From NCBI RefSeq assembly GCF_029962835.1, contig NC_080574.1, positions 20,868,001-20,932,000 on the forward strand: 64,000 bases of DNA, in the 5' to 3' direction. Below, piece by piece: positions 1 through 11,717 of this stretch. The position numbers and the translations under genes are program-made. Every line of letters starts with the position of its first letter. The stretch's first letter is position 1. Source of the DNA: Magnolia sinica. Lineage: Eukaryota > Streptophyta > Magnoliopsida > Magnoliales > Magnoliaceae. A model generated the notes under the pieces. That model saw only the letters and a list, made by a program, of their open reading frames with translations, was not told the DNA's origin and searched no databases.

Positions 1-1457
1 AGATGTCTCTCTAATGTCGGGTGTAATAAGTGGCTCCTTGGTTATTTATTTATGTTTTTGCTCCTGGGACCCACTGCTCCAATTGCTCTGTTGGGTTCCA
101 GCATGAAAAAAAATGAGGTTTGATAAGGAGGCTCAATGGCCCACCCGGGGTAGATGGTCCCCCTATCAAAATCATATCTTCATCCCTGATAAGGGTGCTG
201 ACATTTGTAGCATTGTTTATTTCTCATCCTTGCTTGAACGATGGTGATATTTGATCGGCGAGATTGTTTCACCTGGGCCAGAGATCCATCCATATTTCTG
301 AATGAATGGTCTCGATCACCCCGTAGTGGGCCAGGAAGGGCGAGCCTCCCTAACGTTCTCCTATGCTAATTTCGAGCTGGCACTCTCGTTTGCAAGGGGA
401 AAGGTCTTTTGACACTTTGACGCTGGAAGTCCCGAAGTACCAACCCAGATTGGGTTGTCGCGATGTTCTTCTCTGCTATTTCTCGTGTCTTCCTTATTTT
501 TCTCGGGATATATTAACATATCGGCTATTTATCTGCAATATAACGGTAAATAGGGAAATAAACTATTCAATGATTGCTTTCAAGTTCAAAAGTAAATTAA
601 CTAAAATAAAATGAGGTCTCAAGTCCAGCCGGTTGGACCATGAGTTTCAGTCCACACAGGTTATAACTTCCAACATTTCATGTGTATGAGAAATCCCACG
701 TGTCATATAGATTTTGCCAACCATAAAAATTAAATTATATAAAAATCAGTCACATCCACTCAATGAGTGAACCACGATTCTATTTTTCTATCTATCAGTG
801 GATAGAAATTGTTTCTATGCTTCGATCCACCTGATGAGTATATGGAGTTAATTTTTGTAATACGTGATGCTCATAGTAGTTACAAGCTATTGTAAGGATT
901 GGATTTAATATTCACTTAATATATTGGAAGTTATCTGATGAACGGACCATATTTGTGGTCAAAGTGGTTGGACTTGAGAACTTCTCAAAATGAATAGGGA
1001 TGAGGCTTGCTAATTCCACACGCGCGGGGGCACGCTTTAAATATTTTACAACATGTGAGATCTGAGCTTTCCATGAGATTATTAATGTTTAGATGTTCTA
1101 CATACAAATCAGAGAAATTGACTCTTTAGGTGGGCCAGAGAGTAGAAAGTATATTGACGGTTTTTTCCTTGCCATTAATTTGTCGTGATTTGTTATGGCT
1201 CACCTGAGGTGTGAAATGGCCTGATTTTTATGTAAGAGGATTTTAACAGTGGAGATCACGTGATAAAAAGCTCAGATGCAGCACGTGTCACGTTATAACA
1301 CATGTTCGCACATGTGAATGTGCATGGCTCCCACACTCATGTGGAATTAGAGAACCTTAACAAAAGGAAGTAGTCTCGCGATCGTCTGTTGGATATCTGA
1401 TATCAGGACACTCAAACCCGCCGTTGCCACTCGCGGTAATGTGATTGCACGTCCTGC
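1..1457. other. intergenic DNA, no gene seen
   Basis: No reading frame here has plant coding character, and no RNA gene was recognised. The short open frames have no family resemblance and look like chance. The stretch contains phrases such as 'gggcca' and 'gtgggcc' that recur in the dispersed repeats of the rest of the window, so part of it is probably decayed repeat. Confidence 0.5.
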
Positions 1458-1596
1458 TCTCTTCATCAGGTGGGCTCTACTGTCTGTGATTTGTCGGTCG
1501 TGATGCAGAAGGATTTGGCAGCGTGTATGTCGAGTGGCCACAATTGGCCTATTATCCTTTAGCTATTCAGTTGTTGGGACCGGATTCAGTGAGGCC
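1458..1596 (+). repeat. 139-bp direct repeat, left copy
   Basis: This stretch, starting TCTCTTCATCAGG and ending CAGTGAGGCC, recurs at 8424-8562 at a constant offset of 6966 bases, and I see no mismatch by eye. The copies lie immediately outside the two LTRs of the Ty1/copia element. The left copy ends 3 bases before the 5' LTR and the right copy begins 2 bases after the 3' LTR. It is therefore placed like a target-site duplication but is about 28 times longer than the usual 5 bp. Confidence 0.9.
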
Positions 1597-1599
1597 ATG

Positions 1600-2691
1600 T
1601 GTTGCAAAATTTTGATTTTAATAAAATATATTTTAATACTAAAATAATATATAATATACAAAAATTGTTTTGAAAAACACTTTTCTATGGGTTTTTGGGA
1701 ATAGTCCAACATGAAAAGAAAAGAGAAAAAAGCTGGTTTATATGAAGGATGTGAAGTATTATAATATTTACCTACCTAATCCGTGGACTATGGACCTCGT
1801 ACGCGTGCTCTCGCGCTCGGGCCCCGGCACGGGCACGGGCTCGGGCTCGGACTCGGTCTCGGTCTCGAACTCGGTGCGAGGGCATGGGCATGTGAGGCGG
1901 TGTGGCTATAAAGGCGCTAGTGGCGCACCGCACGTCCGCATCGTGTCGCAAGGGTCGCTCTTTCGCGACCTTAAGCGAACCGGAGCGAGACGTGTGCAAC
2001 TAAGTGGCTATGGCGGGTGACTTGTTAGCAGAGAGACTAAAGGACTGGGAGAGAAATCTCTCAATATAAATAGAGGTGAAAAAAGGTCATTCTAAGTGTA
2101 ATTGTTCATGCAGTAATTAGTCAGACCATGCAGAAACTATTGCATAGCTAGCCTCAATAGCTAGAAAACGGCTATTGTTGTCTCACAACAATCGATGCAC
2201 GCTTTAATGGCTCATGCACTGTGATTAGAAAAAAGTCATAAAGCGGCTAGTTTTCCAAAGAAATGGCTTAATGGAATTTAAGTCTCTAGACCATAACCCC
2301 TAGCCACCATAGCCTATGATGGATGGGGTTTCAATCCATCTCAACTCACTCCAACAAACTCATACGAACTAAGACAGTCAGCCCCTTTCCACTCATATAT
2401 TCTAGTGTTTCCAACAACGTAGCAAGGCTTAAACCTTAGTTTGAAGAACAGACCGATGTAGTCTAAGACGGTTCAACCGAACCGATTCTTTGAAGATTTG
2501 AAGTGACTGTAGAAGTCGAAACTACTTTTTCTCTTTTTTCTTCTTCTCTTGGAATTTTTCTTTTCTACTGTAATACCAGAAAGTGTGTAATTGAGTTCTA
2601 TTTGGTGGGCCTTCGTGTTTGCTGTAACGCAGACCCACACCCGGCTCGTCGTATCCTAGAAGTTGTTTGCTTGTAACCTATCGCATACTCA
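1600..2691 (+). repeat. Ty1/copia 5' LTR
   Basis: It pairs with 7315-8422 over both ends. A GC-rich run of GGGCAC/GGGCTC hexamers lies at about 1815-1870, and a TATAAAG box-like string lies near 1909. The segment from about 1865 to 1975 does not align with the matching part of the 3' LTR. Confidence 0.9.
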
Positions 2692-5600
2692 ATTCACTTG
2701 AGTAGGGGCAAATAACGCTTTAAGGACGACATTTCAGACGTGCTTACTGTCCTGATTTCTGATTATTTTGTAATTTTCGGTTTCCACATTATACAGAAAA
2801 ACATTAATCTGTATAATTTGAGACAATCTTAAAGTGTTATTGCGATAGCCGACAGTGTTTCATCTATCAAGTTGATGAATCAGGACTTGATACGTCTTGA
2901 TCGGTTCAATGGAACCAATTTTACAAGATGGCAAGACAAGCTAAAATTTCTTCTGACGGTGCTGAGCATCTACTACATATTAGATCCAAATCTGCAAGCA
3001 CTACCAAAGCATCCGACACAAACACACCTAAATAGGTTGCTGCTCGCACTAAAAGAGCTAAAAACGATCTCTTGTGTCGAGGACACATTCTGAACATGCT
3101 CTTGACTGCCTGTACAATCTGTACTAACAGACATTATCAGTAAAGAAGATCTGAGCAGCTTTAGAGTTCAAATACAAGGCTAAAGAATGAGGAACCAACA
3201 AATTTCTCATCGTCAGGTATTTTAACTTCAACATAGTAGATAACAAACCACTACTGCCCCAAATCTAAAAACTGCAACTAATAGTAAACAAAATCAAAGC
3301 CATCAAAATTGATCTTCCTGAATCATTCCAAGTCGGGGCTATCATCGATGTGGAAAGACTATAGAAAGAAGTTGTTGCATAAAACCGAGGACTACACACT
3401 GGAACAAATTCAGAAACACCTCAGGATTGAGGAAGAATCCCGTAACTGCGATAGAAAAAATGATAACGGGAATACCTCGTCCAAGGTACATGCTGTAGAA
3501 AACACTAATAACAAACATCCCGAGAAGGACGATTCCCTGAAACCTAATAAAGGAAAATTTAAGAAGAACACCCTGAAGAAGAACGGAAAGTTCAAGGGCC
3601 CATGCCATGTCTGTGGAAAAATCGGGCACTATGCTCGAGTATGCTGCTATCGCAAATCCAAAAAAGAGGCAAATGCAGTAGAAGAAGGCGATATTGTGGC
3701 TATGATCACTGAGGTAAATACCATTCAAGGCAAAGTTCCAGGTTGGTGGTATGATACTGCCACTACTGTACATGTGTGCTACTACAAATCAGCCTTCAAA
3801 ACCTATGAGGAATTGACCGATGGTCAAGAAGTCCAAATGGGTAATGAAGTCCGATCGAAGATTGTCGGTAAAGGAGCTGTCGAACTGATATTCACCTCTA
3901 GAAAGAAAGTGATTTTAACTAATGTACTGCACGTCCTAGACATGAGGCGAAACTTAGTTTCTGGGGATCTTCTGGGAAAACAAGGCATACGGGTGGTGTA
4001 TGAGTCAGGTAAACTGATTCTGTCCAAAAATAAAAATTTTGTCGGAAAGGGATATGCTTGTAACGGAATGGTTAAGTTTTCTCTGAATGAAAGTAGCACT
4101 TCTGCGTATATGGTTAAATCCGCTGGACTGTGACATGATAGACTAGCCCATATAGGGTATAGTACCTTGAAGTTCATAGCTAAGAATGGTTTAATCTCAT
4201 GCACGGATAATGAAACCAGAAAATGTGAAGTATGCATACGATCCAAAATGACGAAAAAATCTTTTCCAAGTGTTCAAAGATTGTCTTAAATATTAGATCT
4301 TATGCACAGTGATATCTGTGAATTAAACGACATTCTTACTCGTGGAGGTAAACGGTACTTCATAACCTTTATAGATGATTGCTCTAGATATGTGTATATT
4401 TATTTATTAAAGAGCAAAGATGAAGCATTGAACATGTTTAAAATATATAAAGGTAGAGAATTAACTAAATAAGAAGATAAAAATTCTCTGTAGCGATAGA
4501 AGAGGTGAACACTTCTCCAATGAATTCGATAACTTCTGTAAAAAAACATAGACTAATACATCAATATACTACGTCATACACACCTCAACAAAATGAAATA
4601 GCTGAAAGAAAGAATAGAACATTAGTAGAAATGGTCAATTCAATGCTGATAAGAGTAAAGTTACCACTAAATCTATAGGGAAATGCACTGCTTGCAGCAT
4701 GCCATATAATAAATAGAATTCCATCTAAAAAATATAAAATATCTTCATATGAAACATGAAGAGGTAGAAAACCTAACCTAGGATATCTAAAAGTGTGGGA
4801 GTGTCTTGCATATTGCAGAACCCCTGATCCAAAAGGAACTAAGTTAGGACCAAGAGCTATTAAGTGCACCTTCGTAGGGTATGCACAAAATAGTAAAGCT
4901 TATAGGCTTCTAGACATAGAGTCTAATGCAATAATAAAATCAAGAGATGTTGAGTTCTTTGATAACTCACTATCCTTGGAGTCAAAGGATAATGAAATCC
5001 AAACTCCTAATAGAGAACTAGAAAACATAGCTCCACAGATAGTGGAAGCTCCTATTGAGCCTCATAGGAGTCAAAGGACAAGAATAGAAAAGAGTCTGGG
5101 AGATGACTATATAGACTCACAACGTATCATTTTCCATCTTATAGAAGGAGATAAAGAAAATGTTATAAAAAAATACCTATAGTAATGACTATAGAAGATG
5201 ATCCGAAAACATATAAAGAGGACATATCCTCTAGATACTCAGCTTTCTGGAAAGTAGCTATAAACGATGAAATGGAATCTATACTATCAAATCAAACATG
5301 AGAACTAGTTAACTTACCTCCAGGTTCTAGACCCATAGGTTGTAAGTGGGTATTTAGGAAGAAATATCACACTGATGGGACTATCCAAACCTTTAAAGCT
5401 CGACTAGTAGCTAAGGATTTTAGACAAAAAGAAGGGATATATTACTTTGACACATACTCTCCTGTAGCTAGGATAACATCTATTAGGATATTATTTGCGT
5501 TAGCTTCCATACATTATCTTCACATCCACTAAATGGATGTAAAGACCGCATTCCTGAATGGTGACCTCAATGAGGAAGTATACATGGAACAACCTGAAGG

Positions 5601-7314
5601 TTTCGTTCTACCAAAAATGAAAACAAAGTATGTATATTAGTCAAATCTTTGTATGGATTAAAACAAGCACCAAAACAATGACATGAGAAATTTGATTCCA
5701 AAATACTATCTCATGGTTTCATGCATAATGTAGCTGACAAATGCATATATTCTAAAGTAAATGGTATTTGTATTATTATTATTTGTCTGTATGTTGATGA
5801 CATGTTAATAATAAGTAATAAAATGGAAGGAGTGACTGAAACAAAGAAGTTTCTATCTTCCGTATTTAAAATGAAAGATCTTGGACAAGTTGATATAATT
5901 CATGGTGTCAAAGTTAAAAAATATTGTGGGGGTTATGCTTTGTGTCAAACTCATTATATTGAGAAGATACTAAACAAGTTTAACCATCTAAATATAAAGG
6001 AAGCAAAAACCCCATTTGATCCAAGTATCAAGCTAAAAGAAAATACCGGAAGAACAGTTGCACAATTAGAATATGCGAGTGCTATAAGGAGTCTTATATA
6101 TGCTATGCATTGCACTAGACCTGATATCGTATATGTTGTGAGTAAACTTAGTAGGTTTGCTAGTAACCCCAGTACTGAACACTGGAATGTAATAAGTAGA
6201 GTTATTGGTTACTTAAAAGCAACCAAAGACTTAGGACTATTTTATTCAGAGTTTCCTGTCATATTGGAATGATATACCAATGCGAGCTGGATATCGAGCA
6301 CAGGGAACAACAAGTCTACTACAGGGTGGGTATTCACCCTAGGAGGTGCAGCTGTATCTTGGGGATCCAAGAAAAAAACTTGCATAACATACTCGACTAT
6401 GAAGTCTGAATTTATAGCCCTGACTGCAATAGGCAAAGAGGCTGAGTGGCTAAGGAATCTTCTATTGGAAATTCATTTCTGTATAAAGCCTATATCGGCT
6501 GTGTCACTACATTGTGATAGTGAAGCTACATTAGCTAGAGGCTATAGCGGCACTTATAATGGTAAGTCTAGACATATTAGTCTTCGACATGATTATGTCA
6601 GACAATTGATTCAAAAGGGAATCATTGTTATTTCTTATGTGAAATCAAGCAATAATCTGGTAGATCCTTTCACTAAACCTCTACCGAGAGAGGTAATAAA
6701 GGCTACTTTTAAAGGGATGGGGTTGAAGCTCTTCGACCAAAGTTCCACAAGTGATGGTAACCTAACCTAAAGTCAGAAAATTTCTAATTTTGGGTTTAAT
6801 GGGTAAGAACAAGTCACTGATCTGTGGAAAGTTTTCAGCAGTAAATTATAAAACTTAATCCATAATAGATAAGTGTTGAGCGTTACGATAGAGGGTTGAG
6901 TCTTAGAACTCTTAATGAAATCCAGTCTATAAGGACAAGTATCTTATAGTAACGGAGACACTGGAAGGATTTCACCTATATGAATGTAGAGATGGTGCCG
7001 TCTCTCATGAGAGTTAGGAGTTTTCTCTCGGGATCGTTTACGAATTAGGATAAACACATGGCCATTAATTGTGTTGAGCAAGATTGTGGGAACTCTAACA
7101 AACACATAGCGAATATATGTGTGGTATTTTCAATTCTGTTATCTAAGAATAACTGGTTCAAAGTTGCGGCTACTAGTCATTTTGACAGAGTTTTGAAATA
7201 CTTACACTAAAGAAAGATTAAAATCGAAAGATATCTTTCTTTATGCATATAAGCTGATTATTCTGGCAGTATTGTTTAACCGAGAAAATAATTTTATAAA
7301 ATCAAGTGGGGCAT

Positions 7315-8422
7315 TGTTGCAAAAATATTGATTTTAATAAAATATATTTTATTACTAAAATAATATATAATATACAAAAGTTGTTTTGAAAAACACTTTT
7401 CTGTGGGTTTTTGGGAATAGTCCCACATGGAAAAGAGAAGAGAAAAAACTATGGTTTATATGAAGGATGTGGAGTATTATAATATTTATCTACTTAGTTC
7501 ATGGACTATGGACCTTAGGTGTTCCAGTGCGTACGCACTGGAACACCCGCGTGCGCGCTCGCGCTCGGGCACGGGCTCGGGCTCGGGCTCAGGCTCAGTC
7601 AGGCCGTTAAACAGTATCATGTTTGTAAATCCAGGTAAAAACTGGGGTCTGATATGCAATATTTGACCCTCAACAGAACCGGAGCGAGACGTGTGCGAGT
7701 CGCGGTGCGACTAAGTGGCTATGGCGGGTGGCTGGTTAGTAGAGAGACTAAAGGACTGAGAGAGAAATCTCTCAATATAAATAGAGGGACTGAAAAGAGC
7801 TGCTGCAGCTAATGTTGAGCCATTAGTGCGGTCCATTGTAATGCTGCATGGCTAGCCCAATGCTAGAAAATGGCTAGCCAGCTCTCACAACAGTCAACAT
7901 GCAGCAGCTTAATGGCCCATGCACAACAGTTAGAAAACGGTCATAAAACGGCTAGTTTTCCAACAACTAGAAATGGCTTAATGGAATTTAAGTCTCTAGA
8001 CCATAACCCCCCAGCCACCATAGCCTATAAAAGGAGGACCTGGATGGGTTTCCAATCCATCTCAACTCACTCTAGCAAACTCATACGAACTAAGATAGCC
8101 AGCCTCTATTCACTCATATATTCTAGTGTTTCCAGCAACGTAGCAAGGCTTAAACCTTAGCTTTAAGAACAGACTAGCGGTGTGGTCTAGGACGGTTCAA
8201 CTGAACCAGTGGCTGAAGATTTGAATTGACCTGTGTAGAAGTTGAAACTACTTTTTCTCTTCTTTTCTTATTCTCTTGGGATTTTTGCCTTTTTACTGTA
8301 ATACTGCCAGAAAATGTATAATTGAGTTCTATTTGGTAGGCCTTCGTGTTTGCTGAACGCAGACCCACTCCAGGCTCGTCGTATCCTAGAAGCTGTTTGT
8401 CTGTAACCTATCAGCATACTCA
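7315..8422 (+). repeat. Ty1/copia 3' LTR
   Basis: It aligns with the 5' LTR at both ends. Its middle (about 7600-7675) is a different sequence of about 75 bp (beginning near CAGGCCGTTAAACAG) where the 5' LTR has a longer GC-rich block. A TATAAAAGG string near 8025 is absent from the aligned part of the 5' LTR. The GGGCTC hexamer run is present at about 7560-7600. Confidence 0.88.
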
Positions 8423-8423
8423 A

Positions 8424-8562
8424 TCTCTTCATCAGGTGGGCTCTACTGTCTGTGATTTGTCGGTCGTGATGCAGAAGGATTTGGCAGCGTGTATGTCGAG
8501 TGGCCACAATTGGCCTATTATCCTTTAGCTATTCAGTTGTTGGGACCGGATTCAGTGAGGCC
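8424..8562 (+). repeat. 139-bp direct repeat, right copy
   Basis: By eye this is a perfect copy of 1458-1596, directly after the 3' LTR. The sequence past 8562 differs from what follows the left copy, where the 5' LTR starts, so the repeat ends there. Confidence 0.9.
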
Positions 8563-9070
8563 GTGATGGGTGAGATTTGATTGGTCCAGCTCAGGTTTGA
8601 CATCGGCGCACAGAACCGGATTAGGTGAGGGTCGAAAAAACAGAGTTCATTTGAGACTGATGTGGTGAGATTTGATTGGTGGAACCTACGTCTAACCGTG
8701 GCCCTAACTCGGTGAGATTTGATTGGTCTAACCCATGTGTGACACCGGACAAGTTATTGTCCGGAGCTAATTTCAAACATGTTTTGCCTTGCTCATTTTT
8801 TATGACAGGACATAGCTAAATCAAAAATCACCATCTTGACCTCACCGAGCTGTGTGTTTCCATAACCTCAGCGGTCCAATTCCGTGTTGAGTATGTATTT
8901 GACAAAACTACTTCCAAATATGCTTTGCATGACCCTATCTCTAACAGTGACATATAGCCCAATTAGTCATCAGTATATCATGGCTTCACTGAACTCCATG
9001 TTTCTCTAGCCTCACTAAATCTAGCTCCAAATACATGTGGCTCACTTGAGGTTCAAGCAGCTTGCCTGAT
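8563..9070. repeat. intergenic DNA with degenerate ~47-bp repeats
   Basis: The 17-mer GGTGAGATTTGATTGGT occurs at 8569, 8664 and 8711, that is at spacings of 95 and 47 bases, with CGGATT-type text between copies. This suggests a degenerate short-period tandem repeat with one unit unrecognisable. No gene was seen in the rest of the stretch. Confidence 0.55.
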
Positions 9071-9630
9071 TAGAGCTGTACATGAACCGAGTTAGCTCGG
9101 TTAGATCGCTTGACTCGACTCAAAAAAGCTTGATTCGACTTGGTTCAAAACAGAGCTGATTTTTTTAGCTCGAAAAATTTTCTAGCCGAGTTCAAGTGTG
9201 CTCGAGCTCGACTTGACTCGGACCGATCCCCAACTCAGATCAAATCAGTTCGGTGACTCGGTTATTATGATATTGATGTTGCTCAGCAAGTATTTGATGA
9301 AATGACTCAACGAAGTGTTAGCTGGTGGCAATGAAGGTATGAATATGAAATATTTTGATTTTTATGTTGCCTATTAAGTGTTTGATGAAATACTTGTAAA
9401 CCGATGTTGCTGCTTTACATTCTGTGAGAAATTGAATGTGCACTTTATGTGTTTGATAAAATGCATGGAGGCTTTATCTTGACTTAAATCAGCCCAAGCT
9501 GTGCACCGAACCATGCTAAGCTGGCAAGTTAGGCTCGAGGACTAAGCCAAGTTGAACCTAGTTTGAGCTGAGGTCAGCTAGTGCCCGAGCCGAGCCGAGT
9601 TGTGTCAAGCTCAACTCATGTACACCTCTA
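9071..9630. mobile_element. non-autonomous hAT element with PPR-like passenger sequence
   Basis: The ends are short inverted repeats: TAGAGCTGTACATGA at 9071 and its near-perfect inverse ending ACCTCTA at 9630. The flanking octamers TGCCTGAT (9063-9070) and TGCTTGAT (9631-9638) match at 7 of 8 positions. An 8-bp target duplication with this terminal style indicates the hAT superfamily. The subterminal regions are dense in CTCGA/GAGCC motifs, a usual hAT arrangement for transposase binding. No transposase is encoded. The centre translates in pieces to pentatricopeptide-repeat-like text: DIDVAQQVFDEMTQRSV at 9269-9319, then VFDEILVN near 9378-9402 and EIECALYVFDKM at 9428-9463, in more than one frame and with stops. 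These look like captured exon fragments. A related copy lies at about 54617-55260. Confidence 0.8.
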
Positions 9631-9959
9631 TGCTTGATGATAGATGTTGTCGAACCCTCCATGATTCATATGTTTTATCCATACTTGCCATCTAATTTTT
9701 CAAGCCATTTGAATGCATAGACACAAAAATATAGCAGATCCAAAGCTCCAGTAGATCACATCACAAGTAGGAAGAGCAATTAAGCACTCACCATTATAAA
9801 CATTTTGATATATATATAGTATATATATATATATATTTTCCTTCATCTGAGTGTGTGCAGCCTTATTAAATGTTAAGGTGGGCCTTAAAATTTTTTTACC
9901 AACGGTTATCATGTCATTGTCCTTACTTTTTTACCACCCTTTCTACCGTCAATCACAAG
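9631..9959. other. intergenic DNA with TA microsatellite
   Basis: No gene was seen. An interrupted (TA)n tract lies at about 9808-9837. The remainder is AT-rich. Confidence 0.6.
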
Positions 9960-10403
9960 CTCGAAATAGGCTGGAGCTCGTTGGGCGTACCGTGATGCGT
10001 GGGTTTATCAACACCATCTATTCATTTTAAAATATCAGTCCTGTAACAATACAAAAAATAAGTCAGTTACAAGGTTCAAGTGGCCACGCACTGGGGATTA
10101 ATTAACTACCATTGAAAACTTTTTTGTAGCCATGAAAGTTTTTGATCAAGCTGATATTTGTGTTTTTCCTTCATCCAGGTCTATATGACCTTATAATCAG
10201 GTTGGATGGCTAATAAACATCACAGTGAGTCCGAGGAAAGTTTTAACGGTTCGGGTCATTATCACTGCTGCTTTACGGTGTAGTCCACCTGACCAGTGGA
10301 TCCGTCTTATTTTTGAGTTGGTGTCTTAAAATGATATGGTAAAATGGATAAACGGTGTAGATAAACCCATACGTCACCGTGAGCTGCTCAAAGCCCCAGC
10401 GTT
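9960..10403. mobile_element. foldback MITE, family M1, copy A
   Basis: The two ends are imperfect inverted repeats: GTACCGTGATGCGTGGGTTT near 9988 against AAACCCATACGTCACCG near 10363, extending outward through GGCTGGAGCTC / GCTCAAAGCCCCAG. The interior has the family phrases 'cattgaaaactt', 'ccttcatccaggtct' and 'gtagtccacctga'. The ends are approximate and no target duplication was recognised. Confidence 0.55.
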
Positions 10404-11124
10404 TTCCTAGCTAGGTTCTGGCGGTAGTAGTACCTAATCCCGGTCAACTTCTGTTCTCGTACCATGAATGAAGCTGTGTATTTTTAAAAAATTGCATCAC
10501 AGTGGCCCCACAACCATGGATATTCTTGGTGGCAGGGTCACCAGAGAATCCGCTTCCCCCTTATTCACACGCTTGCTTGAATAGCACATGTGGCGTGTGA
10601 CTCAAAACACGGGATTCTCCTGCGACATAGTGGGATCGAGCTCGATCGCAGCTCAACGGAAGCTTCGACGCTGACGTCTCAGGGGTCCCACCGTATAAAT
10701 GAGCTGGCCCCACATTACGAAAGTCCGCCCATCACGCTGACCACAAACACAGGTTGCATATGGACCGTTGGCTTTTCTTTTCTTTTCTTTTTTTTACTTC
10801 TAAACGCCTATTCTTTTGTTTTTTTAATCAGTAACCTCTACCTAGTGAGTTGGCGGGCAATAACCCAGCCCCTCTACACGTCAACACGTGTATCAAGCTA
10901 TCCACGTCTGCAATATCGAGGCCTTCCATAGCTTTAAGATCAGGCCAGTCCACAAACCAGGTGTTAATACAGCCGTCCATTTGTTTTGTACTCTAGCCCA
11001 CCGGCGGATCCTTTTGTAGACCCTGGCCAGATGAGTGGGCTGGCCTGATTTTTGGGTCATGGCATACACATTGACAGACCCGATGAACTGCTTGGAGTTG
11101 AGCCTTGGGTACTACGTACCGCAG
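10404..11124. other. intergenic DNA, no gene seen
   Basis: A TATAAAT string near 10696 and a T-rich stretch near 10775-10826 are present, but no frame or exon that I can support follows them. The open frame at 10590-10931 has low-complexity content and no recognisable domain. Confidence 0.5.
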
Positions 11125-11546
11125 GACCTAGCTAGAGACCGATGGTCCTGACAGGGACTCCACGGTGTATATGTTTTGCCCAAGTGGACCACACTATGAT
11201 AAGCAGTGGAGATTGAACGCCTACCGTTGAAAACTTATTGGAAGGCTATACAAGTATTTCATCAGACTAATATTTATGTTTTCCCTTCATCCAGGTTTAG
11301 GTGACCTTATGAACTGGTTTGATAACAAATAAACATCATGTGGTAGGCAATATTAAGGTTTCAATAATGGGCATCATTATAACCATTGTTTCCTTCCAAT
11401 AGTGCGGTCCACTTGAGCTTACCATCTATCTCCTTTTAAAGGTCTTGGCCTAAAATGATTTATCAAAATGTAGGGACAACACAGATAAAGCACATACATT
11501 ATTATGGCTCCACATAGCCCCCATCAGGGCCGTTCTCTAGCTAGGT
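11125..11546. mobile_element. foldback MITE, family M1, copy B
   Basis: The terminal inverted repeats are ACCTAGCTAGAGACCGATGG at about 11128 and the inverse of GTTCTCTAGCTAGGT at about 11532-11546. They continue inward through 'cctgacaggg' on the left and 'cccatcaggg' on the right. The interior matches copies A, D and I ('ccttcatccaggt', 'gcggtccacttgag'). No target duplication was recognised. Confidence 0.65.
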
Positions 11547-11629
11547 CATGGGGTTAGTATTAAGCCATACAAGAGTGTTGTATTGAAAAGGAGAGTCACT
11601 TGTCTACAAAACCCGTACCTGCAATGTGG

Positions 11630-11717
11630 CTGGTACCTAGACCGTATGACCCATCTTGATGTATGCACCCTATCTGGTACCTAGACCGTATGACCCATCT
11701 TGATGTATGCACCCTAT
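11630..11717 (+). repeat. 44-bp perfect tandem duplication
   Basis: The unit CTGGTACCTAGACC... ending GCACCCTAT occurs twice head to tail (11630-11673 and 11674-11717) with no mismatch seen, which suggests a recent slippage or repair event. Confidence 0.95.

Larger units (their letters stand above)
1600..8422 (+). mobile_element. Ty1/copia LTR retrotransposon, decayed
   Basis: A nearly full-length plant Ty1/copia relic. LTRs lie at 1600-2691 and 7315-8422, both opening TGTTGC and closing near ACTCA. Parts in order on the plus strand: gag from about 2866 to 4100 with a CCHC zinc knuckle (CHVCGKIGHYARVC) near 3600; protease about 3730-3900; integrase about 4130-4900; reverse transcriptase about 5200-6250, with the YVDDM active-site motif near 5790; RNase H about 6260-6770; and a purine-rich tract (AAGTGGGG) just before the 3' LTR. 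The integrase-before-RT order identifies Ty1/copia. I could not recognise the primer-binding site or settle the lineage. The element is broken, with more than ten interruptions spread over the coding part. The LTRs differ at about 14 positions in their first 200 bases by eye, so the insertion is old. No ordinary 5-bp target duplication is seen. Confidence 0.93.

Noticed and set aside
10590-10931. 113-codon plus-strand frame after a TATAAAT string with a hydrophobic segment
   Set aside because: The hydrophobic stretch comes from a T-rich run and no homologous family or splice structure is visible. The ATG also lies upstream of the TATAAAT string.
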